A DNA stretch of 64,000 bases from Candidatus Brocadia sp. (GTDB lineage: Bacteria > Planctomycetota > Brocadiia > Brocadiales > Brocadiaceae): the NCBI GenBank assembly GCA_021646415.1, contig SOEU01000010.1:60156-124155 (forward strand). Reading direction: 5' to 3'. Numbering within the stretch: the stretch's first letter is position 1; the number at the start of each line of letters is the position of its first letter. Both the position numbers and the translations under genes were made by a program. Below the pieces are notes generated by a model. That model made no database searches and was not told the DNA's origin. It saw only the letters and a list, made by a program, of their open reading frames with translations. Below are positions 18,173-26,788 of the stretch, in pieces.

Positions 18173-19795
18173 ATGTCTGAATCGTATAATTTATTTCGTT
18201 CCGTAAGGATTATTAGCGTCTGCACCTTTTTAAGCCGCATACTCGGTCTTGCAAGAGACATGATATGCGCCAGCATTTTCGGAACAAGTATGGTATGGGA
18301 TGCGTTTACCGTCGCATTCAAGATCCCCAATTTATTCCGACGTCTCTTTGGTGAAGGTGCCCTCAGTGCGGCCTTCATTCCTGTCTTCACCGAACACATC
18401 GAAAAACGTGGCAGAGAAGAAGCTTTCGCCTTTTTCAACGTTGTAGCCACAGCACTCATTATTATTTTGGGTGGCATTGTCTTCCTTGGCGAAGGCTCTT
18501 TCTTTGTTATTCCAAGGGTATTTCAGATACAGGAAAAATGGCAACTCATCATTAAACTGCTTATTATTATGTTTCCCTATGTCTTCTTCATTTGCCTTGT
18601 TGCTTTTATGGGTGCGGTACTGAACACCCTTCGTCATTTTTTTATGCCGGCATTTGCACCGGTTGTCATGAATGTGTGCTGGATATTGGGGGCCGTTTTG
18701 GCCCCCTATACGGGAAAGGCGCTGGACAAGATGATTTATGCAGTTGCCATCTCGACCTTTCTCTCAGGCCTCGTCCAGGTAGTCATTCATATTCCTACCT
18801 TACGGAAAAAAGAATTATACTACCGGTTCATTCCCAGCTTTTCACATCCAGGCTTGAAATTGGTACTGACGCGCATGGCGCCTATTGTCTTCGGGCTCGG
18901 CATTGTGCAGGTCAATGTTTTGCTTGATAGCCTTATCGCCGTTGGGTTTTCTTCCTCACAAGGCGGACCAGGCAGCTTCAATTTTGCAGGGATGACTGTC
19001 CATTTCCCCATGAAAGCCGGCGCAGCATCTGTACTCTATTACAGCGACCGACTGATCCAATTTCCTTTAGGCGTATTCGGCATCGCCATGGCCACAGCAG
19101 TATTTCCGCTCTTTTCCACCCATGCAGTACGAGAAGATTGGAACAATTTTTCGACTGCTTTCAACAAGGCGTTAAAATTTATCCTGTTAATCGGCATTCC
19201 TGCATCACTGGCTATCATCGTGCTTCGGGAACCGATCATCGATCTCCTTTACAGGAGAAATCAGTTTAATGCGGAATCGGCTTACAGGACATCACGCGCC
19301 ATTCTCTTCTATGCTTTCGGGATATGGGCATACTGCGGTCTCCATGTATTGATCCGTGCATTCTACTCCGTCAAAGATACCGTTACCCCTGTCAAGGTGG
19401 GGGCAATGTGCGTTGGTTTAAATCTCGTTTTAAATCTTTCGCTTATCTGGGTATTACAGGAAGGTGGGTTAGCACTTTCCACTGCCATCAGTGCCATTGT
19501 TCAAATCGTTATTTTAACCATCATATTGCAAAAAAGACTCCGTATTAAGATAGGAAGTGAGGTTTTTGTCTCGTTACAAAAAACCGTAATCGCCTCAGTA
19601 GCAATGGCCTTTGCGTGCTGGTTCGCCCTCAGGATGTTTCCCGATTTAAACGGAAGTGGGAGTCTTTATTTTAAAGGGCTTCGATTATTTATCCCTATGC
19701 TGTCCGCACTCGCTGCATTTACTGCAACCTCAATCTTACTCAAATCAGAGGAATTTGGGCACCTAGTCAGACTATCCTTAAGAAAAACGCAATAG
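18173..19795 (+). CDS. murJ: MurJ/MviN family lipid II flippase
   Basis: A polytopic inner-membrane protein of the MOP superfamily that flips the peptidoglycan precursor lipid II. The N-terminus FRSVRIISVCTFLSRILGLA and AFKIPNLFRRLFGEGALSAA are the best-conserved MurJ segments, including the substrate-cavity arginines. About fourteen hydrophobic helices follow to residue 540. The start is ATG at 18173; a TTG two codons earlier is less likely. Presence of murJ agrees with reports that anammox planctomycetes do make peptidoglycan. It stands alone, divergent from gap. Confidence 0.93.
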   Translation: MSESYNLFRSVRIISVCTFLSRILGLARDMICASIFGTSMVWDAFTVAFKIPNLFRRLFGEGALSAAFIPVFTEHIEKRGREEAFAFFNVVATALIIILGGIVFLGEGSFFVIPRVFQIQEKWQLIIKLLIIMFPYVFFICLVAFMGAVLNTLRHFFMPAFAPVVMNVCWILGAVLAPYTGKALDKMIYAVAISTFLSGLVQVVIHIPTLRKKELYYRFIPSFSHPGLKLVLTRMAPIVFGLGIVQVNVLLDSLIAVGFSSSQGGPGSFNFAGMTVHFPMKAGAASVLYYSDRLIQFPLGVFGIAMATAVFPLFSTHAVREDWNNFSTAFNKALKFILLIGIPASLAIIVLREPIIDLLYRRNQFNAESAYRTSRAILFYAFGIWAYCGLHVLIRAFYSVKDTVTPVKVGAMCVGLNLVLNLSLIWVLQEGGLALSTAISAIVQIVILTIILQKRLRIKIGSEVFVSLQKTVIASVAMAFACWFALRMFPDLNGSGSLYFKGLRLFIPMLSALAAFTATSILLKSEEFGHLVRLSLRKTQ

Positions 19796-19985
19796 TTGCA
19801 TTTGAATTGTAGAGGAAAAATGCCATAATATTGATGTTAAAAGCAAGACCTGACCCCAGCCCTTCTTACGATAGTGTAAATCGACTGGACGAATTTTTTA
19901 AATCTGGAGTTTAATTCGATGGAACTTCCTCATGCAAGAAACCTTCTAAAAGAGAATTACTCCGACGAGAGGTCTTGAATCAACT

Positions 19986-20118
19986 CGTTCCCAAATTTCA
20001 TTTGGGAACGCAATGGGTCGAGAAACTCTGTTTCGATGGACATACACGAAACAGAGTTTCGCTTGACACTGTGTTCCCAAACGGATGCTTCAACAAGTTC
20101 AGCACATGGTTTGGGAAC
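19986..20118. repeat. three nested/adjacent hairpins (REP-like block)
   Basis: Three inverted repeats lie in a row: CGTTCCCAAAT/ATTTGGGAACG (19986-20010, three-base loop); GAAACTCTGTTTCG/CGAAACAGAGTTTC (20022-20060, 14-bp stem); and GTTCCCAAAC/GTTTGGGAAC (20073-20118). The first and third share the GTTCCCAAA core. This is the look of a REP/BIME-type non-coding mobile block. The stretch 19796-20291 has no supported gene. Confidence 0.6.
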
Positions 20119-20119
20119 A

Positions 20120-20207
20120 AGCAAATAAAATAAAAATCAAGCCTGACTGGGTTGACTCACAAATTTCGTGCTTCAGATTTTTGTCTTTTCCGACTCATAC
20201 GGTTCGT
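20120..20207 (+). repeat. leader-like dispersed repeat, partial copy A1
   Basis: It carries TTGACTCACAAATTTCGTGC then TTCAGATTTTTGTCTTTTCC, matching copies at 21498-21636, 30858-30970 and 62250-62390. It lacks the left end and the Shine-Dalgarno end of the consensus, and no gene follows directly. Confidence 0.6.
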
Positions 20208-20291
20208 CTCTTAAAAACTATAAAAAATTCGTCATATTACAAATTGATTTATGGAACTTGTATTACAAGGCATTTCAATTCTTGATAAAAA

Positions 20292-20334
20292 TATTTTTGC
20301 CGGAAATCTCAAAATTATCTTTGGAAGATACTAT
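20292..20334 (-). repeat. leader-like dispersed repeat, left-end fragment A2
   Basis: TATTTTTGC, TCAAAAT and GAAGATACTAT match the left end of the same family (compare 21594-21636 and 30858-30895). It lies directly after the psd stop, in the same orientation as psd, so psd is bracketed by this fragment and the fuller copy at 21498-21636. Confidence 0.5.
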
Positions 20335-20351
20335 CACAGTTAATTTCTTAG

Positions 20352-21491
20352 CTATTTCATTGACTCGTCTTTTAGAGAGCCAATTTTTTGCCCCATTTTA
20401 ACTTTTACATTGCTCACCTCATAAACAGTGTTGTTAACATAGATAGGATCCATCAACCGATTCGGTTCAAACAGGAGCACAATTGCAGAACCACCATATG
20501 CAAAAAAACCTAACTCGTCACCTTTTTGAACAACATCGTTTTCCTTGCGAACGAAACTTATTGAGCTGATGTCAGCAAGACCAACAGGAACAACGCCAAC
20601 AATGCCGTAGCGAGAAGTTTCTATCAAAAAGTAACCACGCCGACGTTCAAAAAAGTAATTTGTCCAACCCTGTGCAGCGAAATAGAGACCTCCGAGTTGT
20701 TTTACTTCAATTATTTTGCCATTAACCGGAGAATGAAAACGGTGATAATCCGATGGCATCAAAAAGCAAATTGCTCCATCTCCGTTTAAGAACCTATCAG
20801 CCAACGTTGAATTATCTAACAATTTTTTCACATCGAATATTTCATCCTTTACTTCGAAAATTGCCTCTGTATTTAACTTTCCATGTATTTTACTGATGGT
20901 ACAATCAGCCGGAGAGGTAATAATCGAGTCATTAGCTGACATATAAATTGGCCTGGCACCCGATTTTATTTTTCTCGTAAAAAAATCGTCAAAACTTTTG
21001 AACCCACCAGATGGAACTTCATATTCCCCTATATTAACGGTTGGATCTTCCACCCATTCTTTAATATTCTTAACTGATTTTTCACTATCCATGAAGTTAC
21101 CCCTGGCAGTGACAAATTTATTGAGCCAATCTCTGAAAAGCGGTTGCCTCAATAGCATTCTAATATTTTGATTTCTTCTATAAATTTCATTGAAGAGATA
21201 AGAATATTTTTCAGGATTATCGGTTGTTGGGAGAAAAACAAGCCAGTCATCAAAAAAACTAAAAACATCTTCAATCTTCTTATTGTACCAGTAGGAACCT
21301 TCTTTCTGCTCTTTTAAAGCTTTGTCCAGGTTTAAACGAAGATCTTCGTTTGACTCCACAATTTTTTGTAATTCTTTAACAACTGGAGAGTGTTCGACTT
21401 GACTCTCCATGCCTGATGCATTACTTAACAGAAGCATAGAACAATTACTGATACAAAAAATTAACGAAAGAATTTTGTTCATTGAATTCAT
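20352..21491 (-). CDS. phosphatidylserine decarboxylase-type protein with signal peptide
   Basis: Phosphatidylserine decarboxylases make phosphatidylethanolamine and use a pyruvoyl group formed by self-cleavage. Residues 180-375 show the family: FKSFDDFFTRKIK, TSPADCTI, PSDYHRFHSPVNGKI with the catalytic histidine region, and FFAYGGSAIVLLFE holding the GGS cleavage site that yields the pyruvoyl serine. The N-terminus has a signal-like segment (LSLIFCISNCSMLLLSNASG) and about 130 extra helical residues, unlike the short membrane-bound Psd. AGGAGG six bases upstream comes from the adjoining repeat. It may be an exported or accessory paralogue. Confidence 0.85.
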   Translation of the reverse strand: MNSMNKILSLIFCISNCSMLLLSNASGMESQVEHSPVVKELQKIVESNEDLRLNLDKALKEQKEGSYWYNKKIEDVFSFFDDWLVFLPTTDNPEKYSYLFNEIYRRNQNIRMLLRQPLFRDWLNKFVTARGNFMDSEKSVKNIKEWVEDPTVNIGEYEVPSGGFKSFDDFFTRKIKSGARPIYMSANDSIITSPADCTISKIHGKLNTEAIFEVKDEIFDVKKLLDNSTLADRFLNGDGAICFLMPSDYHRFHSPVNGKIIEVKQLGGLYFAAQGWTNYFFERRRGYFLIETSRYGIVGVVPVGLADISSISFVRKENDVVQKGDELGFFAYGGSAIVLLFEPNRLMDPIYVNNTVYEVSNVKVKMGQKIGSLKDESMK

Positions 21492-21497
21492 TTGTAT

Positions 21498-21636
21498 CCT
21501 CCTGACCCAAACGAGTTGGAAAAGACAAAATCCGAAGCACGAAATTCGTGAGTCAACCCTGTCAGGGTTTAAAACCCTGACAGGGTTAATTTTTATTTTT
21601 GCTAAAAAGTCAAAATATTTTTTAAAAGATACTATG
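21498..21636 (-). repeat. leader-like dispersed repeat, full copy B upstream of psd
   Basis: On the minus strand the element runs: ATAGTATCTTTTAAAA, TTTTGACTTTTTAGCAAAAA, a double palindrome AACCCTGTCAGGGTT and AACCCTGACAGGGTT (21555-21587), GACTCACGAATTTCGTGC, GGATTTTGTCTTTTCC, and TTTGGGTCAGGAGG, which is the psd ribosome-binding site. The palindrome could form a strong RNA hairpin in the leader. Four other sites in the window match. Confidence 0.65.
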
Positions 21637-21840
21637 GAATTTTTTATTTTACTACTGTGATTAAAAAAGAATCTATTATTAAAGGCAGATTATACGAATA
21701 AATCTTTGTTTTCCCACTCAAATTTACACGATATCGGCGAGCTATATTATTCGTTGATAATATATGTTTTTATAGCGTATAATTAAGAAAAATACAAAAT
21801 TGAGAAGCACGATTAATTAGTAAAAGAAATCAACAGATTC

Positions 21841-22902
21841 ATGGACAAGGCAGAAATTCTATCGATTACCAATATGTCTTTATCTGAACTTGAGGGACTT
21901 TGCACCACAATGGGTGAACCCGCTTACAGGGCCAAACAAGTACTTTCCTGGGTTTATGGCAAAGGCGCAACGACCTTTGACCAGATGTCCAACCTGCCCA
22001 AAAATTTTCAAAAGCAGCTTGCTGAGCAGTGTCAGGTCTTTCAAACCAAAGTTGATGCCGTTACACAAACTGAAAACGGCACGGAAAAATTTTTAGTTCA
22101 TCTATACGATGAAAACGTAATTGAATGCATCCTTTTAAGGGAAGGGAAAAGGATTACCGCGTGTGTCTCTACACAGGTAGGCTGTGCAATGGCATGCCAA
22201 TTTTGTGCAAGTGGACTCTTAGGTCTTGAAAGAAACCTTATGGCAGGTGAAATTGTTGAGGAGGCCATCCATGGCAAAAATCATCTTTTCACCAATGAAC
22301 GCCTTTCCAACATTGTCTTTATGGGCACCGGTGAACCACTGGCAAACTACGATAATGTCGTTAAGGCGATTAGGATTATGAATGCCGAATGGGGGCTAGG
22401 AATTGGGGCTCGGCACATCACCATCTCAACAGTGGGCATTATAGATGGTATCCGCCAATTGGCACACGAAGGTCTCCAGGTAAATCTAGCGATATCCCTT
22501 CATGCACCCAACGATATTATACGATCGCAGATAATCCCATCGAATAAAAAAATAGGTATTAAAAATATTATTGCAGCAGCAAGAGAATATTTTGAAGTTA
22601 CTGGTAGAGACATCAGTTTTGAATATACCCTGATCGATGGCCTCAATGCATCAAAACAAGATGCAGAATCACTGTCAATGTTGCTCAAAGGAATTCAATG
22701 CAATATTAACGTTCTTCCCGTAAATCCCGTGGAAGAATTTGACTGGAAACCCCCTTCCCAGGAAACGATTGAAACCTTTTGCGGGACGCTGGAAAAACAT
22801 GGTCTCGTAGTTACCCTCCGAAAGAAAAAGGGTAGCCATATTAACGCAGCCTGTGGACAACTCCGTCTGCAAAGGCATAAATTTTTATGGAAAAACCCAT
22901 AA
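21841..22902 (+). CDS. rlmN: dual-specificity RNA methyltransferase RlmN
   Basis: A radical SAM enzyme that methylates C2 of adenosine 2503 in 23S rRNA and A37 in some tRNAs. The cluster motif CAMACQFCASG (about residues 117-127) is preceded by TACVSTQVGC. GEPLANYDNV, SLHAPNDIIRSQIIPSN and the C-terminal GSHINAACGQLR with the methyl-carrying cysteine are all present. The 353-residue length is normal. The stop precedes tldD by about 50 bases. Confidence 0.96.
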   Translation: MDKAEILSITNMSLSELEGLCTTMGEPAYRAKQVLSWVYGKGATTFDQMSNLPKNFQKQLAEQCQVFQTKVDAVTQTENGTEKFLVHLYDENVIECILLREGKRITACVSTQVGCAMACQFCASGLLGLERNLMAGEIVEEAIHGKNHLFTNERLSNIVFMGTGEPLANYDNVVKAIRIMNAEWGLGIGARHITISTVGIIDGIRQLAHEGLQVNLAISLHAPNDIIRSQIIPSNKKIGIKNIIAAAREYFEVTGRDISFEYTLIDGLNASKQDAESLSMLLKGIQCNINVLPVNPVEEFDWKPPSQETIETFCGTLEKHGLVVTLRKKKGSHINAACGQLRLQRHKFLWKNP

Positions 22903-22954
22903 TATTTTGTTAAATAAACTTATTCATTTAAATTTAGCAAAAAGGAGCATTCCC

Positions 22955-24508
22955 ATCGCAAGTCGCATAAAAATAGAACTTATCGATACGTTAAAGGAAA
23001 CTGTCTCAAAGGTCATTCAACAGACCAGTTCTCTAAAAAATTGCAAGTACGCTGACATCCGGCTTGGCATACATGAAATAAGGTACGCTCATGCCGAGAA
23101 TGGCAAGGCGAAGGGAATAGGCGAAGATGCTTCTATTTCTTTTGGCATCAGGATGCTCGCGGGTGAGATGAGTGCATGGGGGTTTTATGGTCAGCCTATT
23201 GGAGAGGCAGAATCCAACCCAAAAACTTTCAGCAAAATAGTCACCCTGGGAATAAACAGGGCGCATGCAAGGGCAATAGCCAACGCGGACAAAAAGGCAG
23301 AGTTCAAACCAATCGGCCCGTCACTGACAGGGGTAAATCTTGCAAAAACCGATATCAGCCGGGATGTTATTGGAGCCGTATTTGACGAAGATCCGAGGAA
23401 TGTATCTTTGAAAGAGGTCATTACCCTTTGCACAAAAATTTCTGGTGAAATGCATGGCATTTCTGAAGACGTGCAATACGCTGCCCTGGACGCGCAAACA
23501 GGCATAAGGCGGGAATTATTTTGCAGCACCGAAGGTGCCATCATTGACCAATCATATGCACTTACCCAGGGAATGGTAGCTGTTGTGGCACAAAAAGCCG
23601 GAGGCGTCCCTGAGGTTTGTTACGATTATCTTGGAGATATTCGTGGATGGGAAGTTATAAAAGGGAAAAACGTTTACAAACAATCCCTTGCCGATTTTGC
23701 TTTCATGCGAACACATGAAACCCTGGAACTTACAGAGGCAGATTTTCTCCCCGCCACGAACGACGCTGTCGTGGTCGTAACAAATCCGCATTTTAATGCA
23801 CTTTTAGTCCATGAAATTGTAGGACATCCGACAGAGGCAGACAGGGCATTAAAACTCGAAACGGCTTACGCAGGGCGATCCTGGCTATTTAGAGATTTTC
23901 ATGATAACGAGTTGGGAAAACAGATTGCGTCTCCTCTTTTAAGCGCATATTCAGATCCATCCATCAATGGATATGGACACTACAAGTATGATGCGGAAGG
24001 GACTCCTGCAAAACGGGTAAATCTTATCGAAAACGGAGTACTCAAGGAATTTATGAATGGACGTGAATACGCTGCAATACTGAACTACCCCCCAAATGGC
24101 TCTATGAGGGCAACTGAATCCGATTATGTCCCTCTGGTACGAATGACTAATACAGTCTTTGCAAACGGGAGTAAATTTCCCGCAGAAATAATTGCCGAAG
24201 TGAAAGAGGGGTATTTCATTGTTAACCACCGCATCCCGTCCATTAGTGAATCCAGAGAAAATTTTCGAATTTCTGCACAAAAGGTATACAAGATAGAAAA
24301 TGGGAAATTTACAAAACTATATCGGCAAGGCGGCATTACTGCTGATTCAAAGGATTTTCTCATGAACATCGATGCCGTGGGAAATGACTTCACAGTCTTT
24401 CCTATCCCAAACTGCGGAAAAGGACAACCCATGCAGATAATGCGCGTTGGGAACGGTGGCCCAACATTGCGTTCAAAGGCACGATTAACAGGACGTCAAG
24501 AATCATGA
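22955..24508 (+). CDS. tldD: TldD family metalloprotease
   Basis: The zinc-protease half of the TldD/TldE pair that degrades unfolded peptides and matures some modified peptides. The metal motif HEIVGHPTEADRALK lies near residue 325 of the protein. DYVPLVRMTN and RQGGI near the end are also typical. No ATG, GTG or TTG lies at a sensible distance from the clear AAAGGAG at 22941-22947; ATC at 22955 is seven bases past it and gives MASRIKIELIDTLKE. The alternative GTG at 22853 lies inside rlmN with no ribosome-binding site. It overlaps tldE by ATGA. Confidence 0.9.
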   Translation: MASRIKIELIDTLKETVSKVIQQTSSLKNCKYADIRLGIHEIRYAHAENGKAKGIGEDASISFGIRMLAGEMSAWGFYGQPIGEAESNPKTFSKIVTLGINRAHARAIANADKKAEFKPIGPSLTGVNLAKTDISRDVIGAVFDEDPRNVSLKEVITLCTKISGEMHGISEDVQYAALDAQTGIRRELFCSTEGAIIDQSYALTQGMVAVVAQKAGGVPEVCYDYLGDIRGWEVIKGKNVYKQSLADFAFMRTHETLELTEADFLPATNDAVVVVTNPHFNALLVHEIVGHPTEADRALKLETAYAGRSWLFRDFHDNELGKQIASPLLSAYSDPSINGYGHYKYDAEGTPAKRVNLIENGVLKEFMNGREYAAILNYPPNGSMRATESDYVPLVRMTNTVFANGSKFPAEIIAEVKEGYFIVNHRIPSISESRENFRISAQKVYKIENGKFTKLYRQGGITADSKDFLMNIDAVGNDFTVFPIPNCGKGQPMQIMRVGNGGPTLRSKARLTGRQES

Positions 24509-25971
24509 TAAGTATAGAAGAACTCCAAAGTTGTGTTCGTAACGGAATAGAATTCGTCAAAAAGCAGAAGAATGTCATTGATGCAGAAATCTTTGCATCC
24601 TGGAACGAACAGATAACTGTGCGTCTCAATTATACATCAGACATTCCTTGCAGCGGTGTCCAAGAACCCAAATCAACGCAATTAAGCGGTATTGGTTTAT
24701 TGGCTGTTTTTAAGACAGGAAAAGAAATCAAGATCGGATTTGGCAGCACCTCTCATACTATTACCCCCAAAGGCATTGCAGAGGCATTCAATAAGGCAAA
24801 GAAAAACAGAATCCACGACCCCGACTTTAAATCTCTTCCGGTACCTATCGGGAAACCCGTATTAGAAAACTACCATGACCCTGCGGTCATGGAAATGAGT
24901 GATGAGACGATTGTTAATTTGGGTTGGCAAGGACTAAAAGGTGCCCTTACGGAATACAATCAAAAAGGGTTTACGAAATCAATTATCGTCGGTGGCGATA
25001 TTACCATAACAAAAGAACGTATGGCCATTGTCAGTACAAAAGGTATCGACGATTTCGACGAATCCACCATTCTTACAACCACTATAACCTCTATGATCGA
25101 GATGGAAAGGGTCAAAGGCGCAGGATGGAATACCAGTACCCATTTATCCAGTTTTCATCCTGAAGAGGCGGGACGCGAATCAGCTGAAAGCGCAATAAGG
25201 ACAATCGGGGGAGAGAGAATACCCGATGGAACATACAATGTTGTTTTTGGAAGACAGCCTGTGACGGACTTATTTACAAACCTCGTGATACCGGCCTTAA
25301 GTCTTTCTTCTATAAATACATCTGATACTCCTTTTCTGGGAAAACTGGGACAAAAGATAGCGTCTGAATTATTAACCGTTTATGACGACGGCACCATAAA
25401 GGACGCTATCGGGAGTAAAAAAGTCTCCTGTGAGGGTATTCCTACGGGAAGAACAGACCTCATCCATAATGGTTTTCTTGTGGGTTTTCTTGCAAACAAT
25501 TACCTTTCAAAAAAACTGGCAAATAAAATCGTTTCGTTTACACCGAGAAATGGTTTCCGTTTTGGAAAAGGTGGAAGGAGCCATACCATACAACCCCGGA
25601 TATGCCCAACGAATATTGTCATAGGAGGCAAGGAAGAAGTACCCGGTCAATCTTTATTATCAAAAATAAATGATGGTATTTATATCGGAAGAATTTGGTA
25701 TACTTACCCCATCAATGGACTTGCCGCAGGTGACTTTACCAGTACCATCATTGCCGATTCCTACTTAGTTAAGGGAGGTAAAATTGTTAAACCTCTAAAA
25801 CCCAATACAGTAAGGATTAATAATAACATCACGGATATTTTGGATAAAATTATTGCTGTATCAAACGATAAAAGGCAAACGGTTGTCTGGGGAGGTGAAG
25901 AGGTTGTTCTCGCACCGGAGATTGCAGTTCAAGCTGTTAAGTTAGAAAACATCTCTTGTTTTATATCTTAA
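24505..25971 (+). CDS. pmbA: TldE/PmbA family metalloprotease partner
   Basis: The non-metal partner of TldD; the heterodimer forms the active proteolytic complex. The 488-residue protein has the family pattern: an N-terminal strand-rich half, then NVVFGRQPVTDLFTNLV, DDGTIKDAIGSKKVSCEGIP, GRTDLIHNGFLVGFLANNY and YTYPINGLAAGDFTSTI. It lacks the HExxH-type motif, as expected for TldE. The start ATG overlaps the tldD stop (ATGA), so translation is coupled. Confidence 0.92.
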   Translation: MISIEELQSCVRNGIEFVKKQKNVIDAEIFASWNEQITVRLNYTSDIPCSGVQEPKSTQLSGIGLLAVFKTGKEIKIGFGSTSHTITPKGIAEAFNKAKKNRIHDPDFKSLPVPIGKPVLENYHDPAVMEMSDETIVNLGWQGLKGALTEYNQKGFTKSIIVGGDITITKERMAIVSTKGIDDFDESTILTTTITSMIEMERVKGAGWNTSTHLSSFHPEEAGRESAESAIRTIGGERIPDGTYNVVFGRQPVTDLFTNLVIPALSLSSINTSDTPFLGKLGQKIASELLTVYDDGTIKDAIGSKKVSCEGIPTGRTDLIHNGFLVGFLANNYLSKKLANKIVSFTPRNGFRFGKGGRSHTIQPRICPTNIVIGGKEEVPGQSLLSKINDGIYIGRIWYTYPINGLAAGDFTSTIIADSYLVKGGKIVKPLKPNTVRINNNITDILDKIIAVSNDKRQTVVWGGEEVVLAPEIAVQAVKLENISCFIS

Positions 25972-26109
25972 ACTGATTGTTGAGTTTTTGATCATTAACT
26001 TTTAACAATTTCACAGAAAGGAGACACAACGATAGTTAGTTAATAGCTTTCATTGGTAATAATTCTTTAATACCTTTAATTAAGATATTCAATAAAAAGG
26101 AGATTGATC

Positions 26110-26298
26110 ATGCGCGCAAAAGTAGATGCTGATGTTTGTACAGGTTGCGAACTTTGTACCCAGACGTGTCCTGAAATATTTTCCATGCAAGGTGACGTAG
26201 CTGTGGCCAAAAACATTGAAGTGCCTTCAGAATTTGAAGATGCTTGCAGGCAAGCGGCTGAAGAATGCCCAGTAGAAGCAATTATAATTGAAGAGTAA
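26110..26298 (+). CDS. [4Fe-4S] ferredoxin
   Basis: A 62-residue soluble electron carrier. Cysteines lie in VCTGCELCTQTCPEIF at the N-terminus and AAEECPVEAI at the C-terminus, fitting one [4Fe-4S] cluster with a long, acidic loop between. The start at 26110 follows AAAAAGGAG by seven bases; an upstream in-frame ATG (26104) is too close. It is followed by a strong terminator and looks monocistronic. The partner enzymes cannot be told from context. Confidence 0.93.
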   Translation: MRAKVDADVCTGCELCTQTCPEIFSMQGDVAVAKNIEVPSEFEDACRQAAEECPVEAIIIEE

Positions 26299-26316
26299 AG
26301 AAATAGTCAAAAAACA

Positions 26317-26357
26317 AAAGACCTTAAATATCAGTTTCTGATATTTAAGGTCTTTTT
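26317..26357. terminator. bidirectional Rho-independent terminator
   Basis: A 17-bp perfect stem (AAAGACCTTAAATATCA with its complement) has a five-base loop and T-runs on both sides. It ends ferredoxin on the plus strand and rpmH on the minus strand. Confidence 0.9.
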
Positions 26358-26368
26358 TATTCATGCTA

Positions 26369-26506
26369 CTAAACATCAAGGAGGGGTCTTCTGCCAATTC
26401 TTCTTCTTCTCCTTAAAATTGCACGCCCGCCCTTCGTCCTCATCCTTTTTCGAAAACCGCACATCCTTTTATGCTTTATAGAACTTTTCCTGATATTAAC
26501 CTTCAT
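26369..26506 (-). CDS. rpmH: 50S ribosomal protein L34
   Basis: A 45-residue, very basic protein of the large ribosomal subunit. The core MCGFRKRMRTKGGRAILRRR matches the L34 pattern 'HGFRxRMxTxxGRxvLxrRR', and the N-terminus MKVNIRKSSIKHKR stands in for the usual MKRTYQPS. The start at 26506 follows GGAGG by about eight bases; a longer upstream frame is ignored. The usual neighbours rnpA and dnaA are not here, so rpmH has been separated from the common oriC cluster. Confidence 0.93.
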   Translation of the reverse strand: MKVNIRKSSIKHKRMCGFRKRMRTKGGRAILRRRRRIGRRPLLDV

Positions 26507-26561
26507 GATTGCATACCTCCTCAAAATTTTTACACAAGACACAGAAATGAAGAATTTTGCT

Positions 26562-26591
26562 AACATATCACATCTATCAATTTATTGTCAA
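26562..26591 (-). promoter_or_regulatory. promoter for rpmH
   Basis: On the minus strand TTGACA (26591-26586) is followed after 18 bases by TATGTT (26567-26562), preceded by TGA that makes an extended -10. It lies about 55 bases before the rpmH start. Confidence 0.6.
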
Positions 26592-26671
26592 GACATTTTG
26601 TAAGAACTATTGAATCATGATTTTCTGTGCTTACCCCTTAAATTTAGAACTTTAAAAGTGTTAAAATCGTA

Positions 26672-26700
26672 TTGACATTAATCTTTTGAATTGATAATAT
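26672..26700 (+). promoter_or_regulatory. strong sigma-70 promoter upstream of the HU gene
   Basis: TTGACA (26672-26677) and TAATAT (26695-26700) with the ideal 17-base spacer. The HU gene starts about 180 bases downstream, leaving a long leader with a second ribosome-binding site and a possible short leader frame. Confidence 0.65.
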
Positions 26701-26788
26701 GTCCGCAGTTAATCATAAATATCATACCTAGAAATTAGTTAAGACTAAGAAATATTTTTCCCTAATCTCGTGCTATAACAAGGAGGCA

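Noticed and set aside
19986..20118. Possible CRISPR array because of repeated GTTCCCAAA units
   Set aside because: The units are inverted, not direct, with unequal spacing and no constant repeat length; no cas gene is nearby.
26369..26506. rpmH as a marker of the replication origin
   Set aside because: No dnaA, rnpA or cluster of DnaA boxes was seen around it, so an origin cannot be supported.
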